Assembly (NCBI GenBank): GCA_038116745.1
Contig: JAYODW010000011.1
Location: forward strand, 1-64,000
Reading direction: 5' to 3'
From: JAYODW01 sp038116745
Lineage (GTDB): Bacteria > Pseudomonadota > Gammaproteobacteria > Ga0077536
Length of the DNA: 64,000 nucleotides
The notes under the pieces: model-generated
Database searches by the model: none
The model's input: the letters and a program-made list of their open reading frames with translations, nothing else
What the model was told of the DNA's origin: nothing
In this document: positions 8,705 through 17,394 of the stretch, in pieces
How the letters are laid out: the number at the start of each line of letters is the position of its first letter
Numbering within the stretch: position 1 is the stretch's first letter
Program-made: the position numbers and the translations under genes

Positions 8705-8812
8705 CGCCTGCTCCCCGTGACTTGGATGAGCGGCTATTGTTCCCACCCGACGCGGGATTTTCTACTGCGCTGTTGCTTGCGTGACATTCACGCCCCTGCG
8801 ACAGTAAAGCGC

Positions 8813-9130
8813 ATGCCGATCGCGTTCAAAAGCAAGCACTCGCCGGACATCGTCATGCTCGAGGCGCAGGCGCTCGAGCTGATCCGCATGATGGGCTGCA
8901 GCGGCGCGGTACCGAGCGCGCTCGACGGCGCGGAACTCGCATCCGCACTCGAGCAGCTGCAGAGCGCTCTGGCGGCGAACGCGGACGCGCCGCTCCGCGC
9001 CGATCGCGGCGATGACGACGACGCGGCCTCAGCATCCGTCGGGATCAGCGCCGCCCGCCGCGCGGGCCCGCTGCTTGCGATGCTCACCCGCGCCGTCGAG
9101 AAGAACGACTACGTCCTGTGGGAACGCTGA
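8813..9130 (+). CDS. DUF1840 family protein
   Basis: A 105-residue cytoplasmic protein. The opening IAFKSKHSPDIVMLEAQALE, the RMMGCSGAVPSAL segment and the ending RAGPLLAMLTRAVEKNDYVLWE match the DUF1840 pattern found in beta- and gammaproteobacteria. The open frame runs upstream to 8267 but overlaps the UGSC gene; the ATG at 8813 gives the normal family length. The middle (about residues 50-72) is Asp/Ala-rich and variable, as usual. No function is known. It is divergent from the UGSC operon with 108 bases between, so the promoters of both lie there. Confidence 0.85.
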   Translation: MPIAFKSKHSPDIVMLEAQALELIRMMGCSGAVPSALDGAELASALEQLQSALAANADAPLRADRGDDDDAASASVGISAARRAGPLLAMLTRAVEKNDYVLWER

Positions 9131-9135
9131 CATCC

Positions 9136-9156
9136 CCGGGGCGCTGCATTCCCCGG
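9136..9156 (+). terminator. Possible weak terminator hairpin
   Basis: CCGGGG (9136-9141) and CCCCGG (9151-9156) form a six-pair GC stem with a nine-base loop, six bases after the DUF1840 stop. No T-run follows, so this is a weak candidate. Confidence 0.25.
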
Positions 9157-9201
9157 TAACATGGCGCCCTTTCTGCCCGAACGACCAAAAGGAGAATAAC
9201 G

Positions 9202-9657
9202 ATGAGCGACCCGATTAAAGAAGCCAGCGAGTCTGGCTGGATAGCCGACCACCGCAACCAGTATCTGGCCGACGGCAAAGCCGGCCACATGTGGGATTCA
9301 ACTTTCGCCGGCGGGCCGGGGCCACTGCCGACGCTGCTGCTGACCACGGTCGGCCGCAAATCCGGCAAAGAAAGCGTCATGCCGCTGCTGTACGGCGAAG
9401 TCGATGGCAACTGCGTAATCATCGCGTCCAAAGGCGGCGACCCCAAGCATCCCGGCTGGTATCACAACCTGAGTGCACAGGCTCAAGTTAAAGTGCAGGT
9501 CGCTGACGACGTTTTTCAGGCGCGTCCCCGGGTTGCCGAAGGCGACGAGCGCGCCCGGATCTGGGCTCAGATGGCCAACATGTATCCGCCGTTCAACGAC
9601 TACCAGGCGAAAACGGACCGTGAAATTCCGGTCGTGGTGCTCGAGCGCGCCAGCTGA
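9202..9657 (+). CDS. DDN-like nitroreductase/quinone reductase family protein
   Basis: A 151-residue split-barrel protein of the deazaflavin-dependent nitroreductase (DDN, F420H(2)-dependent quinone reductase) family. Diagnostic segments are LLLTTVGRKSGKES, PLLYGEVDGN, ASKGGDPKHPGWYHNL and the C-terminal IPVVVLERA. In actinobacteria such proteins use F420; in proteobacteria the cofactor is often unproven. An ideal ribosome site (AAAAGGAGAATAACG) precedes the ATG. It stands alone, followed by a strong terminator. With several luciferase-like enzymes in the window it raises the question of whether this organism makes F420. Confidence 0.87.
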   Translation: MSDPIKEASESGWIADHRNQYLADGKAGHMWDSTFAGGPGPLPTLLLTTVGRKSGKESVMPLLYGEVDGNCVIIASKGGDPKHPGWYHNLSAQAQVKVQVADDVFQARPRVAEGDERARIWAQMANMYPPFNDYQAKTDREIPVVVLERAS

Positions 9658-9673
9658 GCTTGGCCACACGGGG

Positions 9674-9713
9674 CCGGGCGCGCATCGGTTCAGGCACGCG
9701 CCCGGTCGCTTTT
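9674..9713 (+). terminator. Rho-independent terminator after the DDN-like gene
   Basis: CCGGGCGCG (9674-9682) pairs perfectly with CGCGCCCGG (9697-9705) around a 14-base loop, and TCGCTTTT follows. It lies 17 bases after the stop at 9657 and overlaps the 3' end of the convergent DUF502 gene. Confidence 0.7.
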
Positions 9714-10286
9714 CACCCATCCGGTGAGCGCGTTGCGCATCGCCACTTCAACCTCCATATCAACCGGCGTCACCCACTCCCGCGGCACGAACATCGTGTA
9801 GCCACCAATCTGGTAGCTCATCGGGAAATACACCGCGACCCTGCCTTCCGGCGCAACGCCATGCGCAAGCCCCGCCACATCGGCTCGGGTCATTAATCCG
9901 ACCAGCGACACCGGTAGATCGGGGTGAGACACGCTGACCACCTGGCCGGTCTCATCACCATCAGCCGGCGCAATCAGGTTGGTCAGCTGCTTGAGCGCAC
10001 TGTAGAGGTCCTTGATGATTGGCAGGTGTTCCAGAACCGTCTCAATCATCTGGTAGATCCAGCGGGTCACGCCCGAGGACACCAGCAGTCCGAGAACGAA
10101 AATCGCCAGGATGCCGATCACGATGCCAAGACCCGGGGTATCCGGCAGGCCCGGGATCACCGCCTTAAGCAGAGCGCTTGTGCGGTCATCGAGCCAATCG
10201 CCCAGGGCGTAGACGCCGTAAATGGTCAGAAAAACCGGCAGGAAAGCCAGCAAGCCCTGGAGAAACGTTCTGACCAGCGAATTCAT
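9690..10286 (-). CDS. DUF502 family membrane protein
   Basis: A 198-residue inner-membrane protein. TM1 is at about residues 7-30 (FLQGLLAFLPVFLTIYGVYA), TM2 about 54-75 (LGIVIGILAIFVLGLLVS). These are followed by the DUF502 core: GVTRWIYQMIETVLEHLPIIKDLY and SALKQLTNL, then a soluble domain with PEGRVAVYFPMSYQIGGYTMFVP. The start at 10286 is chosen over 10352 because GGGAGGT lies five bases before it and the membrane segment begins directly. Function is unknown across the family. Single gene, convergent with the DDN-like gene and divergent from the amidohydrolase. Confidence 0.88.
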   Translation of the reverse strand: MNSLVRTFLQGLLAFLPVFLTIYGVYALGDWLDDRTSALLKAVIPGLPDTPGLGIVIGILAIFVLGLLVSSGVTRWIYQMIETVLEHLPIIKDLYSALKQLTNLIAPADGDETGQVVSVSHPDLPVSLVGLMTRADVAGLAHGVAPEGRVAVYFPMSYQIGGYTMFVPREWVTPVDMEVEVAMRNALTGWVKSDRARA

Positions 10287-10446
10287 CCGGTACCTCCCGA
10301 TACGCGCCGACCTGAAGAACAGTGTTGCTAGACTAGCAGCCCCCGACGGCAATCGCCCCGTCGCGCGCAGACCATCCGGTCACCCATCAACTCCGGCAGG
10401 CCGCGGTCCTGATGACCACAGGCAATAGAAAAGGAGAGCACCTCTC

Positions 10447-11535
10447 ATGGCCGACAACAGCCAGAGCAGCGGCACGATTCCGCACGACCCCCGACGGGTG
10501 AATATGAACGACCGTGCCGCATGGCTGGCACAGGTCGAGGAAGCGATTGTTGAGCCAGCGCTGCCGATCTGCGATCCACACCATCATCTGTGGGACTACC
10601 CGCACAACCGCTATCTGCTCGACGAACTGCTGGCCGATATCGGCAGCGGGCACAACGTCGTGTCTACGGTCTTCATGGAATGCGCATCGATGTACCGGGA
10701 GGATGGACCCGAGGCGCTGAAACCCGTGGGCGAGACCGAGTTCGTCAACGGGGTCGCGGCAATGAGCGCCAGCGGCACCTACGGCCCGTCCAGGGTATGT
10801 GCAGCGATTGTCGGTTTCGCCGACCTGACCCTGGGCGAGGCGGTCGGCGCAGTGCTCGATGCGCACCGCGCGGCTAGCCCGCGTTTCGTCGGCATCCGCC
10901 ACGCGAGCGGCTGGGACGCGAGTCCACTGGTGCGCAACTCTCATACCAACCCGAGCGAACATCTGCTCGCAGATCCCGTCTTTCGGACCGGCCTTGAAGA
11001 ACTGGGTAAACGCGGCATGAGCTTCGATGCCTGGCTCTATCACCCGCAGATAGGGGATCTGGTCGAGCTTGCACGTGCGTTTCCCGAGCAGCGCATCGTC
11101 TTCGACCACTTCGGTGGTCCACTCGGCATCGGACCCTACGAGGGGCGGCGCGCGGAGATTTTTGCACAGTGGAAGCGCGATGTGACTGAGCTCGCGCGCC
11201 ATCCCAACGTAGTCGCCAAACTTGGTGGGCTGGTCATGCCGATCAACGGTTTCGATTTCCACAAAGCCGCACGACCAGCTACCTCAGAGGAGATCGTCAA
11301 CGCGACCCGGGATTACTACCTGCACATGATTGACTGCTTCGGCCCCGCGCGCTGCATGTTCGAAAGCAACTTCCCGGTCGATAAGTCGAGCTGCTCCTAC
11401 GCGGTGCTGTGGAACGCGTTCAAGCGTCTGGTCAGTGATTTTTCGGAAAGCGATAAACGCGACCTGTTCCACGACACCGCTGCGCGCACCTACGGCCTCC
11501 CGACTCTCGCCGCAGCCGAGGGGCAGCCGGCATGA
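10447..11535 (+). CDS. Amidohydrolase family 2 metal-dependent hydrolase
   Basis: A 362-residue TIM-barrel hydrolase of the amidohydrolase_2 group. The metal-binding HxH lies in CDPHHHLWDYP (about residues 39-49), a second His in RIVFDHFGGPLG, and the C-terminal strand reads MFESNFPVDKSSCSY, where Asn stands in the usual Asp position, a common variant in this subgroup. Relatives include lactone hydrolases and ring-product decarboxylases. AAAAGGAGAGC precedes the ATG. Its stop overlaps the start of the secreted cupin (ATGA at 11532), so the two are coupled. Likely role: hydrolysis of a lactone or carbon-carbon bond in a catabolic path; the substrate is not known. Confidence 0.88.
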   Translation: MADNSQSSGTIPHDPRRVNMNDRAAWLAQVEEAIVEPALPICDPHHHLWDYPHNRYLLDELLADIGSGHNVVSTVFMECASMYREDGPEALKPVGETEFVNGVAAMSASGTYGPSRVCAAIVGFADLTLGEAVGAVLDAHRAASPRFVGIRHASGWDASPLVRNSHTNPSEHLLADPVFRTGLEELGKRGMSFDAWLYHPQIGDLVELARAFPEQRIVFDHFGGPLGIGPYEGRRAEIFAQWKRDVTELARHPNVVAKLGGLVMPINGFDFHKAARPATSEEIVNATRDYYLHMIDCFGPARCMFESNFPVDKSSCSYAVLWNAFKRLVSDFSESDKRDLFHDTAARTYGLPTLAAAEGQPA

Positions 11536-11981
11536 AAGTGTTCATCCCTGTGTTATGCGCTCTGCTGGCGTCCACCGTCATGGCCGCAGAAGAAGCGCGC
11601 TTCGAGCTGACCCGCGTCGTCAGCGACAGCAACGGTCAGACCCGGTTCGTCGATGACTCGCTGCCGCTAAACCTGCTGCCGTTTGCGCCACCTGCACCGC
11701 CGAACGAGATCTCGGCGCATCTGCCGGCAGCGACGGCCACCTTCGGACGCCTCCAGCCAGACTGGTTCGGCGACTGGCATCCGACCCCACGCAAGCAGTA
11801 CATCGTGCTGCTCAAGGGGGCCTTCGAAGTGACAACCGGGGACGGTGCTTCCCGCCAGATCTCTGCGGGTCAGGTGATGCTGCTCGAGGACGACACCGGG
11901 CCGGGCCATCGAACCCGGGTCATCGGCGGAACCGCCGTGGAATATGTGGCTATCGCGCTGCCGGAAACGTCCCCAAACTGA
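11532..11981 (+). CDS. Exported cupin-domain protein
   Basis: A 149-residue protein with a clear Sec signal peptide (MKVFIPVLCALLASTVMAAEE, cleavage near residue 18-19) and one cupin fold. The second cupin motif shows in GQVMLLEDDTGPGHRTRV, and the first in YIVLLKGAFEVTTGDG. It should be periplasmic. It overlaps the amidohydrolase by four bases and is followed 55 bases later by a metallo-beta-lactamase-fold lipoprotein gene, so the three probably form one operon. Metal ligands are incomplete compared with classic cupins, so it may be a binding protein or isomerase; no function is assigned. Confidence 0.8.
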   Translation: MKVFIPVLCALLASTVMAAEEARFELTRVVSDSNGQTRFVDDSLPLNLLPFAPPAPPNEISAHLPAATATFGRLQPDWFGDWHPTPRKQYIVLLKGAFEVTTGDGASRQISAGQVMLLEDDTGPGHRTRVIGGTAVEYVAIALPETSPN

Positions 11982-12036
11982 GGGAAAACTGCCCGCAGAC
12001 GCCCCTCAGCCGAACCTACTCAGGAGCGCCATCGCG

Positions 12037-13092
12037 ATGACGAAGACCGCCCTGCTGCTGCTCCTTGTGCTGAGCGCCGCTGGCACAGCCCTGCTCCACG
12101 GCTGCGCCGGCCAGCCGCAATACGAGGGCCCGACCAGTCCGCATTTTGACGGCGTGCACTTCCGCAACAGCGTACCCGCCGACAAATCCCTGCTGGATAT
12201 CGCGCGCTTCATCAGCACCTATCCGTTCCGGCGCGAAACCTGGCCGACCGAGGTAGAAAACGCATCGTTCGCGCCGCCGCCGCAGATCACCGAGGGGATC
12301 GCGCTGACCTACATCAACCATTCATCGGTGCTGCTGCAGGTCGATGGGGTCAACGTGCTGACTGACCCGATCTGGTCGGAGCGCGCCAGCCCGTTCTCTT
12401 TCGCCGGTCCCAAACGGGTGCGCGCGCCCGGACTCGCGCTGGACACGCTGCCGCCGATCGATGTCATCCTGGTCAGCCACAACCACTACGACCACCTCGA
12501 CATCGACAGCCTGCAGGCGCTGCAGTCCCGAGGACGCAACGGCCCACCGCTCATTCTGACCGGGCTGGGCAACGGTCCTCTGCTACAGAAACACGGCCTC
12601 GATCACTTCCGCCTGCTGGATTGGTGGGACAGTGCGGAAATCAATGGCGTCACGTTCACTTTCACCGAGGTGCGACACCGATCGGGCCGCGGACTTGCCG
12701 ACCAGATGAAAACCCTGTGGGGTGGTTTCGCTGTCCGCAGCCAGAGCGGACAAATCTACTTTGCGGGCGACACCGGCTATGGTCCGCATTTCCGCCAGAC
12801 GCGAGAGCGCTTCGGGGCATTTGACCTGGCGCTGTTACCGATCGGCGCATACCGGCCGCGTGACTTCATGGGGCCGCTGCACCTTGACCCCGATGATGCG
12901 GTCAAGGCACACCGCGATCTCGCCAGCCAGCAGAGCGTAGCTATCCACCACGGTACCTTCCAGCTGACCTACGAGGGTATTGAAGAGCCCTATCAGCGAC
13001 TGCAGGCAGGCCTCGAGAAAGCTGCTATTCCAGCGTCCGCGTTTCGTGTCCTGGGCTTCGGTGAAAGCCTGACCTTGTCCTCAGCGAAGTAG
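12037..13092 (+). CDS. MBL-fold metallohydrolase, UlaG/NAPE-PLD-like
   Basis: A 351-residue exported metallo-beta-lactamase-fold enzyme. The zinc motif VSHNHYDHLD (HxHxDH) lies near residue 149, GDTGYGPHF and HLDPDDAVKAH follow, and the C-terminal HHGTFQLTYE supplies the last His. This arrangement is that of the NAPE-PLD/UlaG-like group that cleaves phosphodiester or lactone bonds. The N-terminus has a hydrophobic segment ending LLHGCAG, which could be a lipobox, making it a lipoprotein. The ATG at 12037 is used; the frame is open further upstream but overlaps the cupin gene. Last gene of the amidohydrolase set. Confidence 0.87.
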   Translation: MTKTALLLLLVLSAAGTALLHGCAGQPQYEGPTSPHFDGVHFRNSVPADKSLLDIARFISTYPFRRETWPTEVENASFAPPPQITEGIALTYINHSSVLLQVDGVNVLTDPIWSERASPFSFAGPKRVRAPGLALDTLPPIDVILVSHNHYDHLDIDSLQALQSRGRNGPPLILTGLGNGPLLQKHGLDHFRLLDWWDSAEINGVTFTFTEVRHRSGRGLADQMKTLWGGFAVRSQSGQIYFAGDTGYGPHFRQTRERFGAFDLALLPIGAYRPRDFMGPLHLDPDDAVKAHRDLASQQSVAIHHGTFQLTYEGIEEPYQRLQAGLEKAAIPASAFRVLGFGESLTLSSAK

Positions 13093-13186
13093 GCAGGACA
13101 TCCGCGGAGGTCGCCGCGGTCACGATCCCCGCTGGTTCTGGTAGTCTCCCGCGCCACTGCCTGACCATCGAACGCCAGGATTGCCG

Positions 13187-14797
13187 ATGAACACTGACAA
13201 CACATCTGATCAAACGCTGCTTGATGCGGTCATTGTTGGCGCCGGGTTCGCCGGCATGGCCATGCTCCGCAAACTGCTGAGCCTCAATTTCACTGTGCGC
13301 GGTTTCGAACGCGGCAGCGACGTCGGCGGAACCTGGTACTGGAACCGATATCCGGGCGCGCGCTGTGACGCGCCGAGCATGCAGTATTCCTACCAGTTCT
13401 CCGAAGCGCTGCAGCAGGAATGGCGCTGGACCGAAACCTACGCCGGCCAGCCGGAGATTCTGCGCTACGCGCAGCACGTGGCCGACCGCTTCGACCTGCG
13501 CCGGCACATCAGCTTCAACACCGCGGTCACAAGCGCCTACTACAGCGAAAGCGACAAGCTCTGGCGCCTCAAGACCGATGGCGGCGAATCTCTGCAAGCG
13601 CGTTACTGCATCATGGCAACGGGCAACCTGTCCTCACCGCTCAAACCCGCCATCCCCGGGCTCGATACATTCGCCGGCGAGTGCTACTACACCGCGGACT
13701 GGCCACACGAGGCGGTCGACTTCAGTAACAAACGGGTCGGTGTCATCGGCACGGGTTCGACCGGCATCCAGGCCATACCCGTTATCGCTGAGCAGGCAGG
13801 ACATCTTTATGTCCTGCAGCGCACCGCGCAGTACACCATTCCTGCGCGCAACGCTCCGCTGGATCCGGACTACGAAGCGCAGATTAAAGCTGATTATGCC
13901 GGCTTCCGCGCGCGCAACTACACCCGCCCGCTGGCGATGGATATTGAGCTCGCGCCCGGCACGCCGCGCACCTTCGAAGTCGACCCGGACGAACGCGAGC
14001 GACGCTACGAGCAGTCCTGGCAGACAGGCGGTATGGCGCCAACGTTCACTTTCCGCGATACCGCCACGACGCTGGAGGGCAACGAGGCGCTGTCCGAGTT
14101 TCTGCGCAGCAAAGTCGATGAACTGGTCAACGACCCACAGACCGCCAGGCTGCTGAAACCCGCGCACATCTTCGGCTGCAAACGCCCCTGTCTCGACACC
14201 GGCTTCTACGACACTTTCAACCGCGACAACGTGAGCCTGGTGGACTGCAGTGCCGGCATCGAAGCCATCACGGCCAACGGGGTGCGGGTCAGCGGTCGCG
14301 AGATACCTCTGGACGTGCTGGTTCTCGCGACCGGCTTCGACGCCATCACGGGCACGCTCGCACATATCGACATCCGCGGACGTCGCGGCGAGGCTTTGAA
14401 AGATAAATGGGTCGACGGGCCGCGAACCTATCTGGGGCTGCAGACGGCGGGCTTCCCCAATCTTTTCACTATTTCCGGACCCGGCAGTCCGTCAGTGCTG
14501 ACCAATATGATCCCGACCATCGAACAGCATGTGAACTGGATCGGGCAGTGCCTCGACGACCTGCGCGCGCGCGACGCGGCCACCATCGAAGCAGAAGCAA
14601 CCGCGGAGGATGCCTGGGTTGAAAGGGTCCGTATGCTCGCCGAGCGCACGCTCTGGGGCGCCTGCGACAACTGGTATGTCGGCGCCAATGTCCCCGGCAA
14701 ACCGCGGGTGTTTGCCATCTACGTCGACTGGGTCAGCTACCGCGAGGCCTGTGAAGACGTGGTTGCGGATAACTACCGGGGCTTTGCAATCGCCTGA
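13187..14797 (+). CDS. Flavin-containing (Baeyer-Villiger) monooxygenase, variant fingerprint
   Basis: A 536-residue class B flavoprotein. FAD motif GAGFAG is at residues 18-23, GGTWYWNRYPGARCD at 47-61, and the NADPH motif GTGSTG lies near residue 187. The Baeyer-Villiger fingerprint FxGxxxHxxxW reads FAGECYYTADW at residues 162-172, with Tyr168 where His is expected. The enzyme is otherwise close to the cyclohexanone/steroid type, including the C-terminal PNLFTISGPGSPSVL. AGGA six bases before the ATG supports the 13187 start over an in-frame TTG at 13181. Its near paralogue at 23149 has the normal His. It is next to, and convergent with, an epoxide-hydrolase-like gene, suiting lactone or ester processing after ketone oxidation. 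Confidence 0.9.
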   Translation: MNTDNTSDQTLLDAVIVGAGFAGMAMLRKLLSLNFTVRGFERGSDVGGTWYWNRYPGARCDAPSMQYSYQFSEALQQEWRWTETYAGQPEILRYAQHVADRFDLRRHISFNTAVTSAYYSESDKLWRLKTDGGESLQARYCIMATGNLSSPLKPAIPGLDTFAGECYYTADWPHEAVDFSNKRVGVIGTGSTGIQAIPVIAEQAGHLYVLQRTAQYTIPARNAPLDPDYEAQIKADYAGFRARNYTRPLAMDIELAPGTPRTFEVDPDERERRYEQSWQTGGMAPTFTFRDTATTLEGNEALSEFLRSKVDELVNDPQTARLLKPAHIFGCKRPCLDTGFYDTFNRDNVSLVDCSAGIEAITANGVRVSGREIPLDVLVLATGFDAITGTLAHIDIRGRRGEALKDKWVDGPRTYLGLQTAGFPNLFTISGPGSPSVLTNMIPTIEQHVNWIGQCLDDLRARDAATIEAEATAEDAWVERVRMLAERTLWGACDNWYVGANVPGKPRVFAIYVDWVSYREACEDVVADNYRGFAIA

Positions 14798-14837
14798 TCG
14801 CTGCGCTCGAGAAAACCGGGAAGCAGGCGGCCGGAGT

Positions 14838-15869
14838 TCAGTCCAGACCAGCAAGAAAAGCCAACAGCGCAGCGTTGGTCTCCTGCGGCCGCTCCTGCTG
14901 AATCCAGTGTCCGCAGCCCGGCAGAATAGTTTCACCGCGGTAATCACGAATCACCTCAGCGGCCCGAGTGCGCTCTTCGGCGCCCCACCAGGTAGCGACG
15001 TCCAGCTCGCCACCAATAAAAGCAGCCGGCACCTCAAGCGGCTGCCCGGCCAGCGGTGCAAGCAATCGCTGGTCAGCCGGAAGGTTGCGGTAGTACGACA
15101 ACGGACCGTGAAAGCCTGAGCGTTCAAACGCCTCGACGTAGACCGCCAGATCCGCCGCGCTCAGCCAGGGCACCGGCTGCACAGGCGAGAAACGATCGCG
15201 CATACGCGCGCCGTGAGGAATACACACCGCGCTGGCGCGGATGAGTTCCACCGGGTCAGCCGCATCAAGCGAGAATCCAGCTGCGCTCAGCCCCTCTCCT
15301 GAAACCGAGTACATGAGGTCCGCCATCCAATCCGCCAGGCCCTCTTCGATTTCGTTGATGATGGGCCCCAGGGTGCTCCAGTAGGTGTGATAGAAATCCT
15401 GCCCTGGTCCGACCAGCTCGCGCTGATAGTCCTCGAGCGGCCGCTCACCGAACGGATTCCCAGGTACGCCGATGAGTCCTTTGCCGGCAAACGGCACGCT
15501 CATGCCGACGACGCCCCGGAAATACTCCGGATGCATCCACGCTGAACTCCACACCACCGGCGCACCCCAGTCGTGGCCGACGATGACGGCTTGTGACTCA
15601 CCCAGCGCCTGCACCACGCCAACAATGTCGGCGGTAAGGCGATCAATACGGTAGGCCTCAGGCTCCCAGAATTTTGACGAGCGCCCATACCCTCGCTGTT
15701 CGATCGCGACCGCGCGGTAACCCGCTTCAGCCAGCGCGGGCAGCTGATGGCGCCAGGAATAGGCGAGCTCTGGAAAACCATGCACGAACAGCACCAGAGG
15801 ACCCTCGCCCTGTTCCACCGCATAGAGACGGGCGCCATTGACCGCGAGCCGATGTTCGCGTGCTTCCAT
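14838..15869 (-). CDS. Alpha/beta hydrolase, epoxide-hydrolase-like
   Basis: A 343-residue alpha/beta hydrolase. The oxyanion segment HGFPELAYSWRHQLPAL, the nucleophile elbow VGHDWGAPVVW (Asp nucleophile, so epoxide hydrolase/dehalogenase type rather than Ser esterase) and the late LPGCGHWIQQE with the catalytic His are visible. A cap domain with two conserved Tyr (SYYRNL) fits soluble epoxide hydrolases. The ATG at 15869 has AGGAG seven bases before it; the frame extends upstream to 15914. It converges on the BVMO. A role in opening an epoxide made by an oxygenase is likely. Confidence 0.9.
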   Translation of the reverse strand: MEAREHRLAVNGARLYAVEQGEGPLVLFVHGFPELAYSWRHQLPALAEAGYRAVAIEQRGYGRSSKFWEPEAYRIDRLTADIVGVVQALGESQAVIVGHDWGAPVVWSSAWMHPEYFRGVVGMSVPFAGKGLIGVPGNPFGERPLEDYQRELVGPGQDFYHTYWSTLGPIINEIEEGLADWMADLMYSVSGEGLSAAGFSLDAADPVELIRASAVCIPHGARMRDRFSPVQPVPWLSAADLAVYVEAFERSGFHGPLSYYRNLPADQRLLAPLAGQPLEVPAAFIGGELDVATWWGAEERTRAAEVIRDYRGETILPGCGHWIQQERPQETNAALLAFLAGLD

Positions 15870-15969
15870 GAAACTTCTCCTGTTGAGTGACGGCGCCGGA
15901 GCGTATCGCGTCACGCATTAAAATCACCGTCTTCTAGTCTCGTCCTGTCTGTTTACCGGAGTCTGCCGT

Positions 15970-16752
15970 ATGAGCACAGCGCACCGTGTGGATATTGATG
16001 TCCGCGGCGATATCGCCTGGATCGCCATGAATCGTCCTCCCGTCAACGCCGTCGACCACGCCATGATTGACGCTATCCATGATGCTTTTCTCGAGGCGGA
16101 CCGCGACCCCGCCGTGCGCGCCATCGTCCTGGCCAGCGCGCTTGAATCTGTATTCTGCGGAGGAATGGATCTGCGCATGGTCGATGCCGGCGATGCGGAA
16201 GATCTGCGCGCGTTCGTCAACAAGTTCTACATGCGCACAATGGACATTCAGTACGCTCTCACCAAACCAAGCATCGCCGCGATCAACGGGCCCGCCCGCG
16301 GAGCGGGCATGACCCTGGCCATCAATTGTGATGTCTGTGTCGCCGCGGACGACATTGATCTGGGCTATCCCGAGATCGATGTCGGCGTGATCCCGGCGAT
16401 CCACTACGTCCATCTGCCGCGCCAGATCAGTCGCAACCGCGCCTTCGAGCTGCTCTTCGGCGGTCAGCCGATCCCGGCGACGGAGGCACTCAATCTCGGT
16501 CTGGTCAACCGCATCGCGCCGCGCCAGGAGCTGGCAGCAGCGACAGAGCAGATGGCGCGTCTCTTTACCCGGAAGTCCCCCACGATCATGGCGCTCGGCC
16601 GACAGTCGTTCATGCGCGCTAACGATCTGGACTATCGGCGCAACGTGGAAAATCAGATAGAGACGCTGTGCAACGTCTTCAGCACCCCGGACGGCCGCGA
16701 GGGCGTGCGCGCTTTCGTCGAGAAACGCGCACCCCGCTGGCGCGACGCCTGA
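15970..16752 (+). CDS. Enoyl-CoA hydratase/isomerase family protein
   Basis: A 260-residue crotonase-fold protein. CoA/oxyanion segments are SVFCGGMDLRM and GPARGAGMTLAINCDVCVA, followed by LGYPEIDVGVIPAI. Of the two catalytic glutamates of true hydratases, the second (PEID) is kept but the first position is Thr (GMTLAINCD), so hydratase activity is not certain; isomerase, hydrolase or lyase activity is possible. Length is normal. It is divergent from the epoxide-hydrolase-like gene (about 100 bases apart) and convergent with a SnoaL-like gene. Confidence 0.87.
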   Translation: MSTAHRVDIDVRGDIAWIAMNRPPVNAVDHAMIDAIHDAFLEADRDPAVRAIVLASALESVFCGGMDLRMVDAGDAEDLRAFVNKFYMRTMDIQYALTKPSIAAINGPARGAGMTLAINCDVCVAADDIDLGYPEIDVGVIPAIHYVHLPRQISRNRAFELLFGGQPIPATEALNLGLVNRIAPRQELAAATEQMARLFTRKSPTIMALGRQSFMRANDLDYRRNVENQIETLCNVFSTPDGREGVRAFVEKRAPRWRDA

Positions 16753-16767
16753 CGCGGGACCCGGCGA

Positions 16768-17202
16768 TCAGCGGTCCTCGACAAAGCGCACCCGCGCGCG
16801 CAGATGCTGGTATTTCCACTGCCCGTCGATTTTGACGTAGTCGTCGTCGTAGCGGGCGGTCATCCAGATATTGCGGCCATTTTCAACGTCATCCCAGAAG
16901 CCGGCGATGTACCACACGCCGGTCGCGGTCGTGCCGCTCACATCAATGCGCGGATTCATGATGTTGTGCTGAGATGCGGTGAAGCGGGCCTTGAAACCCT
17001 CGAACAGCGTTTTGATTGCAGCCTTGCCCCGCGCCTGTCCGAAATCGGGGCTTTCCCAGATCCCGTCCTCGGCGAAGAGATCGCCGATACGATCCGGATT
17101 GTGCAGGTCGTCGCAGATGTCGCAATAAAGCGCTTTCAGGTACTTGATAGCCTCAATGTCCTCGAGACGGGTGATTCGGCGTTCGAGATCGGTCGTGTCC
17201 AT
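16768..17202 (-). CDS. SnoaL-like (NTF2-fold) protein
   Basis: A 144-residue alpha+beta-barrel protein of the SnoaL_4 group. Family features are the opening helix ITRLEDIEAIKYLKALYCDI, the LFAEDGIWESPDFG strand, HNIMNPRIDVSGTTATGVWY, and the ending YVKIDGQWKYQHLRARVRF. Such proteins act as ketosteroid isomerase-like enzymes, dehydratases or ring-hydroxylating accessory proteins. GAGGAGA precedes the ATG. It lies between an enoyl-CoA hydratase and a MaoC-like hydratase, so a place in ring or acyl-CoA breakdown is reasonable, without a defined substrate. Confidence 0.85.
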   Translation of the reverse strand: MDTTDLERRITRLEDIEAIKYLKALYCDICDDLHNPDRIGDLFAEDGIWESPDFGQARGKAAIKTLFEGFKARFTASQHNIMNPRIDVSGTTATGVWYIAGFWDDVENGRNIWMTARYDDDYVKIDGQWKYQHLRARVRFVEDR

Positions 17203-17394
17203 GGCGGTTCTCCTCAGTGAAATTCAGAAACGTCGCCCACAGTACTCGCGGGCGCTGGGAGCATCCTAGCGCGACGCGTCTGATAACAAACCGGCACCTT
17301 GGTCAAACCGGTCCGGCCCGGCAGCACCGTCCCGTTTTGACCCGTAACAGATCCTCCCTGGACAATATCGCGCTACCCAGCCTCGGGGACTTTC

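Noticed and set aside
10447..11535. Asn instead of Asp in the amidohydrolase motif FESNFPVDK as a defect
   Set aside because: This form is common in amidohydrolase family 2 proteins, so it is not an anomaly.
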